A model generated the notes under the pieces. That model was not told the DNA's origin, did no database searches, and saw only the letters and a program-made list of their open reading frames with translations. Both the position numbers and the translations under genes were made by a program. A stretch of DNA of 64,000 nt, from contig UQWA01000002.1 in assembly GCA_900544685.1 (NCBI GenBank), positions 1-64,000 of the forward strand, given 5' to 3'. This document shows, in pieces, positions 27,519-36,552 of the stretch. Within the stretch, counting starts at the first letter, position 1. Each line of letters begins with the position of its first letter. Origin of the DNA: an uncultured Lachnospiraceae bacterium (GTDB taxonomy: Bacteria > Bacillota > Clostridia > Lachnospirales > Lachnospiraceae).

Positions 27519-28834
27519 CACTTTCCAGGTACTTTGCAGAACTCACCTCTTATCTGCCTTTTCTTCCGGCAGCCTTTTTGTGCTATTTTCCTGTAAAAAA
27601 TCAGTTAAAGTTCAAAAAAAAGAACGTGTTTCTATGCATCTGCCTGGCATTTCTGCTCTGCATTCCTGTTGTCTCGTATTTTACCTGCCTTTTTTCACTG
27701 AATGAGAATTTTTTTACACTGCCATTGCTGATCTTATTCTTTGTTCTGTTTCAGTTCTCAGTGCGCACTACTTTCTGTCAGTCCCTTTCCGTTTTTGTTT
27801 TTGTCTGTGCACTGTTGAGCTTTTCTGCCAATTTTACCAATGGTTATGATGCTATCCGATATCCTCAGGCAACCGCCTTTGTTGCAAGGCTGGATACCAA
27901 CCTGTTTCACTTTAGCGTCAGCCTGCTTATGCTGGTTTTGCTCGCATACCCTTTGTCCCGCTATGGCAGTTTCCTGATTAATTCCCTTACCGCCCCCAAT
28001 ATCTGGTATATGACAGTTCTGATCTCAGGGACTTTCCTCGGACTGAATATTCTGATTATCCCGCACAAACACGAAACCCTGTATGTAAACCGTATATTCC
28101 TCATTTTCTGGAGTCTTCTGGGAATCATGTTTGCTATGATGATGATGATCTATGTACTTTTCTACTTCATCGCAATCGGTATGCTGGAATCCGCCAAAAT
28201 TGCTGAACGAAATCATTTTCTGGAAATGCAGGAAGCTCAGTATCTGAAACAGTGCAGGTATATGGAAGAAACCGCACGGATCCGCCACGACTTCCATCAT
28301 ACACTTCATACTCTGAAAATGTTATCAGAAGAACGCAACTACGCCTCTCTGAATCGCTATCTGGACGAATATCTGAAGACCCTTCCTGTGAATCAGTCTG
28401 TTACTTACTGCCAGCATAATTCCGTCAATGCATTGCTGAATTATCTAATTCCCTCCGCGCAGGAAGCTGATATTGATATCAATCTGAATATTGATCTTCC
28501 AAACCAGCTTACCATCACCGACATCGATCTGTGCAGTATTCTTGGAAATGTGCTGGAAAACGCAATTGACGGATGTAAAACACTCCCGACCGGAAAACGA
28601 AGTATCCAGCTTACCGTAACCACGCGGCTTAATGCCTGGCTGTATATTGTCTCTACCAATACTTTCAACGGCAATATAAAGCGAAAAAATGACCAGTACC
28701 AGACTACCAAGAAAAATGGTCATGGTATTGGCCTGACTTCCACTCAGATTACTGTGGAAAAATACAACGGAAGCGCACAGTTTTCCAATGATACGTCCTG
28801 CTTTTACGTGGATATCATGATCCCGATTGCATAA
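27515..28834 (+). CDS. GHKL-type sensor histidine kinase (AgrC-like)
   Basis: 439 residues. The N-terminal 215 residues form about six TM helices with no large extracellular domain. A dimerisation segment carries the phosphoacceptor in ARIRHDFHHTLHTLKML. The ATPase has NVLENAIDGC (N box) and NGHGIGLTSTQITVEKYNG (G box), the GHKL_5/HATPase_c_5 pattern. Starts at ATG 27515 behind AAGGAGG; ATGA overlap with the regulator. Ligand unknown. Ends in a strong terminator. Confidence 0.9.
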   Translation: MTLSRYFAELTSYLPFLPAAFLCYFPVKNQLKFKKKNVFLCICLAFLLCIPVVSYFTCLFSLNENFFTLPLLILFFVLFQFSVRTTFCQSLSVFVFVCALLSFSANFTNGYDAIRYPQATAFVARLDTNLFHFSVSLLMLVLLAYPLSRYGSFLINSLTAPNIWYMTVLISGTFLGLNILIIPHKHETLYVNRIFLIFWSLLGIMFAMMMMIYVLFYFIAIGMLESAKIAERNHFLEMQEAQYLKQCRYMEETARIRHDFHHTLHTLKMLSEERNYASLNRYLDEYLKTLPVNQSVTYCQHNSVNALLNYLIPSAQEADIDINLNIDLPNQLTITDIDLCSILGNVLENAIDGCKTLPTGKRSIQLTVTTRLNAWLYIVSTNTFNGNIKRKNDQYQTTKKNGHGIGLTSTQITVEKYNGSAQFSNDTSCFYVDIMIPIA

Positions 28835-28842
28835 CATATTTT

Positions 28843-28885
28843 AAAAGACCGGGCATACCATAAAGATACGCCCGGTCTTCTTTTA
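28843..28885 (+). terminator. Intrinsic terminator of the two-component operon
   Basis: AAAGACCGGGC pairs with GCCCGGTCTT across a 15-nt loop and is followed by CTTTTA. The A-rich left side could also serve the convergent gene on the minus strand. Confidence 0.88.
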
Positions 28886-28938
28886 TCTTACTATCGCTTT
28901 TGTGATTCACACCCAGCGGGACAGTGGCAGCTGAACAA

Positions 28939-29532
28939 TTATGATTCCGCTTCTGTGTCTGCTTCTGTGTCTGCTTCTGTCTCTGTTTCACTGAAGGATC
29001 TGAAAATATTGAGAGCAATCGCCTGTGAATCTTCATCTTCAACAGGTCCTACAATAATACTGTACATATTTCCACTTTCACCTACAAATGCAATACCGCT
29101 TACGTTCTGTTCTCCATCAAATCCAACGGTGCTGATACCATTAATCTCTGCATCTGCCAGACCTGTGAATCCTTCTGATTCCAATGCTGCCTTCACTGCA
29201 TCCAGTTCTGCTTTGGTTCCCATCTCTTCTGCTGTATTGCAGGTGATTGCCAAAGACATCTTGCCATCCGGACTGTTCAGTGCATATACCATGTTATCAG
29301 AGTCTGATATGTCTGCTTCTTCCCAGTCAGTCGGAAGGTACAGGTCAAATCCATATTCAAAGGAGATCCATTCTCCATCATATACGTCTGGATCAATATC
29401 TTCATAACTCCATACGATAGGTTCTTCGCTCTGTGCCTCTGTTTCTGTATCTGCTTCCGCAAATACAGGCATTGTACCTCCAAATACCATCATTCCAGCC
29501 ATCATGAGTGCTAATACTCTTTTTTTCATCAT
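28939..29532 (-). CDS. Secreted acidic protein with TETEAD-rich tail, unknown function
   Basis: 197 residues. A signal peptide (MMKKRVLALMMAGMMVFGGTMPVFA) with a likely signal peptidase I site after VFA is followed by a short Glu/Thr-rich stretch. A compact domain of about 140 residues then contains GEWISFEYGFDLYLPTDWE and YSIIVGPVEDEDSQAIALNIFRSF. The last 20 residues are a TETEADTEADTEAES repeat. The domain resembles small extracellular stress proteins with an LPxxW-type strand seen in many gut Clostridia; no enzyme motif is present. The ATG has AAAGGAG 9 nt upstream, with a promoter at 29566-29594. Confidence 0.75.
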   Translation of the reverse strand: MMKKRVLALMMAGMMVFGGTMPVFAEADTETEAQSEEPIVWSYEDIDPDVYDGEWISFEYGFDLYLPTDWEEADISDSDNMVYALNSPDGKMSLAITCNTAEEMGTKAELDAVKAALESEGFTGLADAEINGISTVGFDGEQNVSGIAFVGESGNMYSIIVGPVEDEDSQAIALNIFRSFSETETEADTEADTEAES

Positions 29533-29565
29533 CGTTTCCGACTCCTTTCGCTTTCTTTACCAGAT

Positions 29566-29594
29566 ATTTTACACTTTTTAACATTTTTTTCAAT
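29566..29594 (-). promoter_or_regulatory. Probable promoter of the secreted acidic protein
   Basis: TTGAAA (29589-29594) and TAAAAT (29566-29571) on the minus strand with a 17-bp spacer, about 34 bp upstream of the start. Confidence 0.65.
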
Positions 29595-29637
29595 AAAAAT
29601 GACGGGAAAGGAGCTAATAATGACGCAAGTGGCACAT

Positions 29638-30498
29638 TCATGATCTACGTCTTCCCAGCTCCCAGAATGCAACTGCACTGGCTGCTGCCACATTCAATGA
29701 ATCCACTCCATGAGACATGGGAATCTTCACTGTATAATCGCATTCAGCCATGGTAGACGATGACAGCCCCTCTCCTTCTGTTCCCAGGAGCACGGCCAGT
29801 TTCTCTTCTCCGGCAAGCTGTGGATCATCAATTGTCACTGAATCATTTCTCAACGCAAATGCGGACGTGCGGAACCCTGCTGCCTTTAAGATCTCCATGC
29901 CTTCCTGTGGCCAGGCAGTTCTTTTATCCAGTATGGTCCACGGGATCTGAAATACGGTTCCCATGCTGACGCGAATCGCTCTCCGGTACAGTGGATTACT
30001 GCATCCCGCTGTCAATATTACCGCATCCATATTCAGTGCTGCCGCCGAACGGAAAATTGCTCCCACATTGGTCGGATTGACCACTTCTTCCAGAATTGCA
30101 ATCCTTCCGGTATTTTCGCAGATCTCTTCCACAGACGGAAGCGGACGACGGTACATGGCACAGAGCATACCGCGCGTCAGGGCAAATCCGGTCAGCCTGG
30201 TCAGTACTTCAAATTCTGCTGTGTATACAGGCACCTGATTGCATCTTTTCAGCACCTCCAGTACTTCTTCTACACCATTCTCGATCTGTCTTTTTTCCAC
30301 CAGACAGGATACTGGTATGTAACCTGCATTCAAAGCCCTCTCTATTACTTTGGGACTTTCCGCAATGAACACGCCCTTTTCCGGCTCTGCCCGGTTTAAA
30401 AGCTGATTTTCTGTCAGTCTGGCATATACATCCAGCTCCGATGCAGAAAAGTCTGTTATTTCTATGATATTATTTGTTTTCTTATCTGTATTTTTCAT
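29638..30498 (-). CDS. SpoU/TrmH-family RNA 2'-O-methyltransferase
   Basis: 286 residues. An N-terminal substrate-binding domain (LNRAEPEKGVFIAESPKVIERALNAG) is followed by the knotted SPOUT domain. SPOUT motifs are GRIAILEEVVNPTNVGAIFRSAAAL, VLLGTEGEGLSSSTMAECDYTVKIPM and GVDSLNVAAASAVAFWEL, which form the SAM-binding trefoil knot. Likely target is rRNA or tRNA ribose; which nucleotide cannot be told. ATG at 30498 is preferred because AAGGAAG lies 9 nt before it. It overlaps the preceding nuclease gene by 17 nt. Confidence 0.9.
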   Translation of the reverse strand: MKNTDKKTNNIIEITDFSASELDVYARLTENQLLNRAEPEKGVFIAESPKVIERALNAGYIPVSCLVEKRQIENGVEEVLEVLKRCNQVPVYTAEFEVLTRLTGFALTRGMLCAMYRRPLPSVEEICENTGRIAILEEVVNPTNVGAIFRSAAALNMDAVILTAGCSNPLYRRAIRVSMGTVFQIPWTILDKRTAWPQEGMEILKAAGFRTSAFALRNDSVTIDDPQLAGEEKLAVLLGTEGEGLSSSTMAECDYTVKIPMSHGVDSLNVAAASAVAFWELGRRRS

Positions 30499-31273
30499 AA
30501 TCAACCGCTTCCTTATTCTCTCCTGTACGGTAATCAATATCGATTCCCGGCTGTACATTGTAGACATAGACGTGAAAGCAGACTCCTGCTCCTTCATCTT
30601 CTACCGATTCCGCTTCCATTTCCACACCGGACGCCACCAGATTCAATCCTTCAAAAATCGGCGTCACACGATATAATACATGATTGTCCGTCTCCTGCAC
30701 ATAATCTGCTACTTCATTTTCAAATGGCAACATACCTTCCACATTCATATAACGGGTTCCTGTGATCAGATTCTTCACATTGTCATTTTCTCCTGCCAGC
30801 TGAAAACCAATCAGATGGCAGCGGTTGTACAGAGATCCCTGATCCACGATATCATACTGTTTATTTTTCCATCCGGTTGGATGAATCTCCTGAATACTCT
30901 GCCGCTTCTCGGTTGGCATGAGTTCTTCGCAGATATTGGCATAGGCTACGCCACACCGCCCCAGGATATCCAGATCACTATAGATCTCAAAAACTTCTGT
31001 GGTCTTATCCTCGTCCGAAAAATCCGGTATATTACCATTGAGCACCACATATGGTTCTCCATCATATTCCGGTATCTCATCCAGTGAAATCGTAGGTTCT
31101 CTGGTAATGCTCTCGTAGATCCCGCTGCCAAACTGTATCAGCTTTTCCGCCTGCTCCGGTGCAAGCGCCAGGGCACTGCAAATAGCCAGTAGAAGGATCT
31201 TCAGCAGCGGATTTTTGATCTTCTTTTGTTTTTTCTTACGATAGTTCTTTTTATAGTATTTTTTCCTGCTCAT
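30482..31273 (-). CDS. Membrane-anchored DNA/RNA non-specific endonuclease
   Basis: 263 residues. A very basic N-terminus (MSRKKYYKKNYRKKKQKK) precedes one TM segment (LLKILLLAICSALALA), so the nuclease domain faces outside. The catalytic region reads SLYNRCHLIGFQLAGEND followed by LITGTRYMN: the central His is the general base and the later Asn the Mg2+ ligand. The usual DRGH motif appears here as NRCH, the variant of the Endonuclea_NS_2 group. Related EndA/NucA proteins degrade extracellular DNA, sometimes during DNA uptake. Overlap with the methyltransferase gene suggests co-transcription only. Confidence 0.85.
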   Translation of the reverse strand: MSRKKYYKKNYRKKKQKKIKNPLLKILLLAICSALALAPEQAEKLIQFGSGIYESITREPTISLDEIPEYDGEPYVVLNGNIPDFSDEDKTTEVFEIYSDLDILGRCGVAYANICEELMPTEKRQSIQEIHPTGWKNKQYDIVDQGSLYNRCHLIGFQLAGENDNVKNLITGTRYMNVEGMLPFENEVADYVQETDNHVLYRVTPIFEGLNLVASGVEMEAESVEDEGAGVCFHVYVYNVQPGIDIDYRTGENKEAVDYEKYR

Positions 31274-31352
31274 ACTCCTCTTTCCTGTCTGTTAGATGAA
31301 TATTCCTAAAATCGCTTAAAAACGCATATCGTGTTCCACATGCTTTCGATTT

Positions 31353-31400
31353 GAATAAAATCGGGTCATGTCTTGTATTTTCAAAAACATGGCCCGAATT
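31353..31400 (-). terminator. Intrinsic terminator of the radical SAM gene
   Basis: On the minus strand TTCGGGcCATGT pairs with ACATGaCCCGA (one mismatch) and is followed by TTTTATTC. The 200 bp between the radical SAM and nuclease genes hold nothing else recognisable. Confidence 0.7.
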
Positions 31401-31473
31401 ATTTTCCAGAAAATTTGTATCTACTCCATACCGCCACAAATGCTATATGTCCCAAATATTGCAAAACTTCTTT

Positions 31474-32091
31474 CTAATCTTCCCATGGACGGATGCGGTA
31501 TGTCACTCCCAGATCTTCACAGATCTTGCGACACTGTGCCTCTTCTTCTTTGGTCAGTGTGGTATCTACCGTTGTCAGCACTACATGTGGTACATACTGG
31601 GTTGCCTCTTTTGCAAAGCTGAGCATGGCGTCAAAGGACTGATCTCCGAACTTGCTGCGCACCAGTTCATGATAACGGTCTGCATTTGGTGTATTCAGAC
31701 TGATGGAGATGGTATCTACCAGACCTTTCAGTTCCGGCGTCACATCTCGTTTCCAGATCAGATTCGCCAAACCATTGGTATTGATACGAATCGGCTTCCG
31801 ATAGTTTTCTTTTACAAACTTTGCGATCTCCAGAATGGCATCCAGACGTTCGGTTGGTTCCCCGTATCCGCAGAAAACCACTTCTTCATACTGAGACATA
31901 TCAAAATTCGCAAATTCTGCTTTCACTTCTTCCACGGTCGGCTCATGCTCCAGCCACAAAGTCTTGTCATCATGGGTAACTGTATCCATATTCTGGCGCA
32001 GGCAGAAGGTACAGGCACATGGACAACGATTGGTCAGATTCACATAAAGATTATTGTGTACCTTGTATAAAATAGTCATTCCTTTTTTCAT
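31474..32091 (-). CDS. Radical SAM protein, TatD-associated type
   Basis: 205 residues, a compact radical SAM domain. The 4Fe-4S motif is CPCACTFC (Cys23, Cys27, Cys30) in YVNLTNRCPCACTFCLRQNMD. VVFCGYGEPTERLDAILEIAKFVKE is the GGE-like SAM-binding strand and RINTNGLANLI follows. The sequence matches the small family often encoded beside TatD nucleases; no TatD gene is present here. Substrate unknown. Start has GAGGA 7 nt upstream. Confidence 0.85.
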   Translation of the reverse strand: MKKGMTILYKVHNNLYVNLTNRCPCACTFCLRQNMDTVTHDDKTLWLEHEPTVEEVKAEFANFDMSQYEEVVFCGYGEPTERLDAILEIAKFVKENYRKPIRINTNGLANLIWKRDVTPELKGLVDTISISLNTPNADRYHELVRSKFGDQSFDAMLSFAKEATQYVPHVVLTTVDTTLTKEEEAQCRKICEDLGVTYRIRPWED

Positions 32092-32115
32092 ATTGCATTC
32101 CTCTTTTCTGATATT

Positions 32116-32946
32116 TTATTTCAATGTATATAGTTCTTCTTCGAAACATACCCCGTCCGTCAGCGGCAGATCCATCTCGATGGATCTCTGAATACATTTC
32201 TTAATAAACTTCGATGCTTTTCGAACGGACTGGGTGAATTCCACGCCATTTACCGCATCAGCCGCAATAATCGCAGAGAAAATATCACCGGTTCCAGATC
32301 TGGAGCTGCCAATCTTATGCGTACGGATCAGTTCATAGCCTTTCCCCTTTTCCAGACAGAAGTTAGATACATAGGTCTTCTGCGGAATTCCGGTAATCAC
32401 AATCTTTTCCGGTCCGATCTCTCCGATCTTTTCTGCCAGTGCCAGCAGTTCTCTTGTGGTCCATTTTTCTTTATATGGTGTTCCTGTCAAGATACAGGCC
32501 TCCGTCACATTCGGCACTACAATGTCCGCATAACGCACTAATTCAATCATCTGGCTGCACATCTCTTCCGTATAAGTCGGGTATGCTTTTCCATAATCAC
32601 CCATTACCGGATCAATAACGGTGATGGTATCTTCCTTCTTAAAGTCTCGAATAAACTGACTCACAATCTGAATCTGCTGCGCTGATCCAAGAAATCCGGT
32701 ACAGATTCCCTTGAAATGAAGCTGCAGCTTTTTCCATTCTTCGATATAAGCCTGCATATTGTCCGTATAGTCAGTGTAAAAAAAGCTCTCAAATCCGGTA
32801 TGATCGGAAAAAATCGAAGTCGGCAATGCACAGCACTGCACCTTCAACATTGAAATAATCGGCAGCTGTACTGCAACCGAACATCGCCCGAACCCTGTAT
32901 AATCATTAATTAATGCGATCTTTTTCTGATGGTTATGATTAGCCAT
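32116..32946 (-). CDS. Pyridoxamine kinase-like PfkB/ThiD-family kinase
   Basis: 276 residues from MANHNHQKKIALINDYTGFGRCS. The ribokinase-fold signature NDYTGFGRCSVAVQLPIISML, the VIDPVMGDYGKAY phosphate-site region and the anion-hole/catalytic motif SSRSGTGDIFSAII are those of pyridoxal/pyridoxamine kinases. Likely makes pyridoxal or pyridoxamine 5'-phosphate in a B6 salvage route. The ATG at 32946 has AAGGAA upstream; an ATG at 33048 lacks one. A promoter at 33049-33077 gives a leader of about 100 nt containing the inverted repeat AACTGT..ACAGTT. Confidence 0.88.
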   Translation of the reverse strand: MANHNHQKKIALINDYTGFGRCSVAVQLPIISMLKVQCCALPTSIFSDHTGFESFFYTDYTDNMQAYIEEWKKLQLHFKGICTGFLGSAQQIQIVSQFIRDFKKEDTITVIDPVMGDYGKAYPTYTEEMCSQMIELVRYADIVVPNVTEACILTGTPYKEKWTTRELLALAEKIGEIGPEKIVITGIPQKTYVSNFCLEKGKGYELIRTHKIGSSRSGTGDIFSAIIAADAVNGVEFTQSVRKASKFIKKCIQRSIEMDLPLTDGVCFEEELYTLK

Positions 32947-33048
32947 AACACGTTCCTTCCTGTTATTCCTTCGTTTTAAACTGTTCCTGCACGGTATCTG
33001 CTTTTGTTTCTTTCCAGATATAACTGTATCCAAACAGTTACTTTGCAT

Positions 33049-33077
33049 ATATTACACCACTTTTTACAAATAATCAA
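33049..33077 (-). promoter_or_regulatory. SigA-type promoter of the pyridoxamine kinase gene
   Basis: TTGATT (33072-33077) and TAATAT (33049-33054) on the minus strand with a 17-bp spacer. Just downstream, AACTGT and ACAGTT 6 bp apart form an inverted repeat (about 33023-33040) that could be an operator. Confidence 0.7.
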
Positions 33078-33174
33078 ATGCCAGCCTGTGAAAAAAGTTT
33101 ATGGTCACCATTTTTGACTAAATTAAATCACAGATGACATAATTAAGCGTATTCTTTGAGCATTTTCTTGTCAT

Positions 33175-33222
33175 GAAAAAACAGGACATGTGAAACTTTT
33201 TCACACATGCCCTGTCTTTTTT
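33175..33222. terminator. Bidirectional terminator after the amino-acid symporter gene
   Basis: ACAGGaCATGTG pairs with CACATGcCCTGT (one mismatch), with A residues on the left and TTTTTT on the right. On the minus strand it ends the symporter transcript. Confidence 0.88.
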
Positions 33223-33246
33223 GTTTTGATTTATAACATTCCAAAA

Positions 33247-34662
33247 TTACATTTTATGTTTCTTCGCAGCAAAGAAATCTCTTGTTTCTTTGACTACCAC
33301 ACCGTTTAATGCAAACAGTGCGATCATATTCGGGATTGCCATCAGTCCGTTGAAAATATCTGCGATTGTCCATACCGCACTCACTGTCATGTACGGTCCG
33401 ATGAATACCGCAAAGATGTATATCCAGCGGAAGACTTTGACTGGCTTCATGTTACCGCCTGTCAGATATTCCAGACAGCGTTCACTGTAATAATCCCATC
33501 CGAGGATCGTGGTAAACGCGAAGAATACCAGACAGATCATCAGAACAAAGGAAGAAAACTGCGGTGCAAACGGAAGTCCGTTCTGGAATGCATAGGTAGT
33601 CACTTCCACGCCTTGAAGACCTTCCACCTGCCATGCTCCGGTCAGAACAATAGACAAACCTGTCAGTGTACAGATCACGATGGTATCCAGGAAAGTTCCT
33701 GTCATGCTGACCAGCCCCTGACGAACCGGTTCATTGGTCTGAGCTGCTGCTGCAGCAATCGGAGCACTACCAAGACCTGCTTCATTGGAGAAGATACCAC
33801 GGGCAACACCTTTCTGCATTGCTACGATCATGCTTCCTACCACACCACCGGTAACTGCTTTTGGATTAAATGCTGCTGTCACAATCGTTACGATTGCTTC
33901 AGGTACATGTGAAACATTACAGATGATCAGGATAGCTACTACAACAAAATAAATCACTGCCATAAATGGTACAATAATCTGGCTGACTTTTGCGATACGT
34001 TTTACACCGCCAATCAATACAGCTGCCACACAAAACGCCAGTAACAAAGATGCAACTACAACGGACCAAGAATAGCTTCCGAGGGACGGCAGTGTTACAC
34101 AATGCAGATTCTCCGGATCAAAGAAGCCATTGACTGCACTGGCAATACCATTTACCTGACTGAAAGTACCGATACCAAACAGACCTACACAGACTCCAAA
34201 GAATGCAAAAATCTTTGCCAGCCATGTCCATTTCTTTCCCATACCCTGTTCAATATAATAGAACGGACCACCGAGACTGTGTCCATCCTCTGCAACTACA
34301 CGATATTTGACCGCCAGAAGCCCTTCGGAATACTTGGTTGCCATTCCAAGAAAGGCTGCCACAATCATCCAGAATAATGCACCCGGACCACCCGCACAGA
34401 CCGCCGTAGCTACACCGACGATATTACCGGTACCAATGGTTGCGCTCAGTGCAGTACACAGTGCTGAGAAACTGGTAATCTCTCCCACACCGTCTTTTTC
34501 ATTCTTAAACATCCATTTCAGTGCCAGCGGAAGCTTATGTACCTGCATCACGCCCAGACGTACGGTAAGCAGGAGACCACCGGCCATAATCAGAACCATC
34601 AGTGGCACTCCCCATACCAGATCATCTACATACACCAGAAAACTATTGATTGCACTCCACAT
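33247..34662 (-). CDS. Sodium:alanine/glycine symporter (AGCS family)
   Basis: 471 residues with about 11 TM helices. Family signatures are FSALCTALSATIGTGNIVGVATAVCAGGPGALFWM (the Na+/amino-acid site), the MATKYSEGLLAVKYR motif, and GVARGIFSNEAGLGSAPIAAAAA. Imports glycine or alanine with Na+. A tandem glycine riboswitch with its own promoter precedes it, which supports glycine as substrate and indicates glycine-dependent control. The start codon at 34662 follows AGGAGAAAG. Confidence 0.93.
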   Translation of the reverse strand: MWSAINSFLVYVDDLVWGVPLMVLIMAGGLLLTVRLGVMQVHKLPLALKWMFKNEKDGVGEITSFSALCTALSATIGTGNIVGVATAVCAGGPGALFWMIVAAFLGMATKYSEGLLAVKYRVVAEDGHSLGGPFYYIEQGMGKKWTWLAKIFAFFGVCVGLFGIGTFSQVNGIASAVNGFFDPENLHCVTLPSLGSYSWSVVVASLLLAFCVAAVLIGGVKRIAKVSQIIVPFMAVIYFVVVAILIICNVSHVPEAIVTIVTAAFNPKAVTGGVVGSMIVAMQKGVARGIFSNEAGLGSAPIAAAAAQTNEPVRQGLVSMTGTFLDTIVICTLTGLSIVLTGAWQVEGLQGVEVTTYAFQNGLPFAPQFSSFVLMICLVFFAFTTILGWDYYSERCLEYLTGGNMKPVKVFRWIYIFAVFIGPYMTVSAVWTIADIFNGLMAIPNMIALFALNGVVVKETRDFFAAKKHKM

Positions 34663-34889
34663 TGTAACTTTCTCCTATCCTTTTCTCTTTTTCTGCATCG
34701 TTTTTTCTGTGCCTGTTATCACAGCTTTTCAAACAACTGCATGTCTGTGAGTTTTTCAAAATGGAATCCGCAAAGATGTCAAACTGATCTATAGATATAC
34801 TCTGATATGAATAAGACTGCCCAATGTGATCTGGTAAATGTATGTGCCCGCATGAAGCGTAACTTATTTCACAGGATGAAATTGCCCAT

Positions 34890-34934
34890 GAAATTAAAAT
34901 ATCCCTTACACCATAAACATACTGGTACAGGGAT
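34890..34934 (-). terminator. Probable terminator of the glycine riboswitch
   Basis: On the minus strand ATCCCT..ACC pairs with GGT..AGGGAT and is followed by ATTTTAATTT. Just upstream, GAAGATAT and ATATCTTC (34936-34962) form a perfect 8-bp stem adjoining the second aptamer, likely part of the switching structure. Confidence 0.6.
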
Positions 34935-34956
34935 GGAAGATATACTTTAGAACGAT

Positions 34957-35152
34957 ATCTTCTCTGTCCTTTTACCTGAGAGATTCATATATCAATAAGA
35001 TATGATATATGTTGCACCTTCGGCCCCCGATCTGATCCGGGTGTCTCCAGAGAGTCGATCCATTTACAGTTGCACCGGTAAGTACCGGCACCTGAGAGTT
35101 TTACTCCTTCGGTAGACGCATGTCTTTTCCTGCAAACTTCATTTCGAAATAG
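34957..35152 (-). ncRNA. Tandem glycine riboswitch
   Basis: Two aptamers lie in a row on the minus strand. The first has TACCGAAGGAGTAAA..CTCTCAGGTGCC and ends CTCTGGAGA. The second has GGGGGCCGAAGGTGCAA..CTCTCAGGTAAAAGGACAGAGA. These are the conserved gcvT-type glycine aptamer cores. The first is about 35047-35152, the second about 34957-35052. The next gene, 295 nt downstream, is an AGCS amino-acid symporter. Tandem architecture permits cooperative or stabilised binding. The 540 bp between the symporter and the MATE gene are fully explained by promoter, riboswitch and terminator. Confidence 0.93.
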
Positions 35153-35164
35153 CTCTTTTTGAAT

Positions 35165-35193
35165 ACTATATATCGTCTGCCATTATTTGGCAA
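35165..35193 (-). promoter_or_regulatory. SigA-type promoter of the glycine riboswitch transcript
   Basis: TTGCCA (35188-35193) and TATAGT (35165-35170) on the minus strand, 17-bp spacer, just upstream of the first aptamer. Confidence 0.75.
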
Positions 35194-35202
35194 GTCTTTT
35201 TT

Positions 35203-36552
35203 TCAGATCTTTTGTTTCTGTTTTCTCATAATATAAATATAATATGGTACAAGTGGGATCAACGCTGCGATCCACGCTGCCGGATCTGCCAGACAGACAC
35301 CACGAAAACTGGTGTGCCCCGCCACCAGAAGTACAATGATGGTTCGTGCAGCAAGTTCAAAGATACCGCCCATCATCGGAACTAGTCCGTAGCCCATCCC
35401 CTGCAGGGTATTACGGTACAGGAAAATACTTCCAAGAAACGGATAGCACCAGAACACGGTATGGAAATACTCTACTGATACTGCAAGTACATCCGTTTCA
35501 GATGAATTCACAAAGATACAGGTCATGTATTTACCAAAGAAAAACATCAGTATCATGGCTATCACACTCCATGCCAGTATCATGTACTGAGTGCAGCGTA
35601 CGCCTTCTCTTACACGGTCGATTCTTCCGGCACCCCTGTTCTGTCCCACATAGGTTGCCACTGTTGCTCCGAATGCCACAAAAACAGTTCCAAGAATGTT
35701 CTGCAGCTTTCCTGCTGCGGAAAATCCTGCCATATAGGTTTCCCCATAGACATTGACTGCTCCCTGTACAATAATCGTTCCGATTGCCGTAATAGAGAAC
35801 TGCAATGCCATGGGAATTCCCAGTCCCAGAAGCTTTTTCACAGAATTCCAGGAATAACGAAAATCTTCTTTTCTCAAATGAAGAATCGGGTACTTTTTCA
35901 CAATATAGATAAAACAGCAAAATGCGGAAATAGCCTGGGCTATAACAGTGGCATAAGCGCATCCTTCCACACCCATTCCCATAACTACAATAAATACAAT
36001 ATCCAGAAATACATTAATGCCTGCTGAAATCATCAGGAAATATAGTGGTGATCTGGAATCACCCAGCGCACGTAAGAACGCTGATAACGCATCATAGGCA
36101 ACGGTTACCAGCAGCCCCGCATAGATAATACCCATATATGCCTTTACTTCCGGCATAATCTCTTCAGAATAATTCATCAGCCGTAATATCGGCTCATTTG
36201 CCAGAGTCAGTCCAATTGTCATAACCAATGCAAATGCCACGGACAAATACACAGACATTGCCACATAATGACGCATTCTGTCTTCTTTCTTTGCCCCAAA
36301 GCACTGTGCCACCATGATGGCAAATCCGCTGGTCAGACCGTTCAGCCAGCCTATCACAAAAAACATCAGGGAACCGGTACTGCCGATGGCAGCCAGTGCC
36401 TGTACGCCAAGGAACTGCCCTGCAACAATAGAATCTACCACATTATAGAACTGCTGAAACAGGTTGCCCAGGAACATCGGTATCATAAACCGGATAATCA
36501 GCTTCGCCGGGCTTCCCGTTGTCATATCACTTATTGTCTGCTTCCTTTCCAT
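35203..36552 (-). CDS. MATE-family exporter (second copy)
   Basis: 449 residues, about 12 TM helices in two bundles. Opens with MTTGSPAKLIIRFMIPMFLGNLFQQFYNVVDSIVAGQFLG, the pattern of the NorM/DinF-related subgroup in gut Clostridia. YDALSAFLRALGDSRSPLYF and LGLGIPMALQFSITAIGTIIVQGAVN mark the conserved loops of each half. Different in sequence from the exporter at 4967. The start overlaps the end of the decayed kinase gene upstream. Substrate unknown. Confidence 0.88.
   Translation of the reverse strand: MERKQTISDMTTGSPAKLIIRFMIPMFLGNLFQQFYNVVDSIVAGQFLGVQALAAIGSTGSLMFFVIGWLNGLTSGFAIMVAQCFGAKKEDRMRHYVAMSVYLSVAFALVMTIGLTLANEPILRLMNYSEEIMPEVKAYMGIIYAGLLVTVAYDALSAFLRALGDSRSPLYFLMISAGINVFLDIVFIVVMGMGVEGCAYATVIAQAISAFCCFIYIVKKYPILHLRKEDFRYSWNSVKKLLGLGIPMALQFSITAIGTIIVQGAVNVYGETYMAGFSAAGKLQNILGTVFVAFGATVATYVGQNRGAGRIDRVREGVRCTQYMILAWSVIAMILMFFFGKYMTCIFVNSSETDVLAVSVEYFHTVFWCYPFLGSIFLYRNTLQGMGYGLVPMMGGIFELAARTIIVLLVAGHTSFRGVCLADPAAWIAALIPLVPYYIYIMRKQKQKI

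Noticed and set aside
26772..28834. agr-type quorum-sensing locus
   Set aside because: The regulator and kinase resemble AgrA/AgrC, but there is no agrB peptidase or agrD-like peptide gene next to them.
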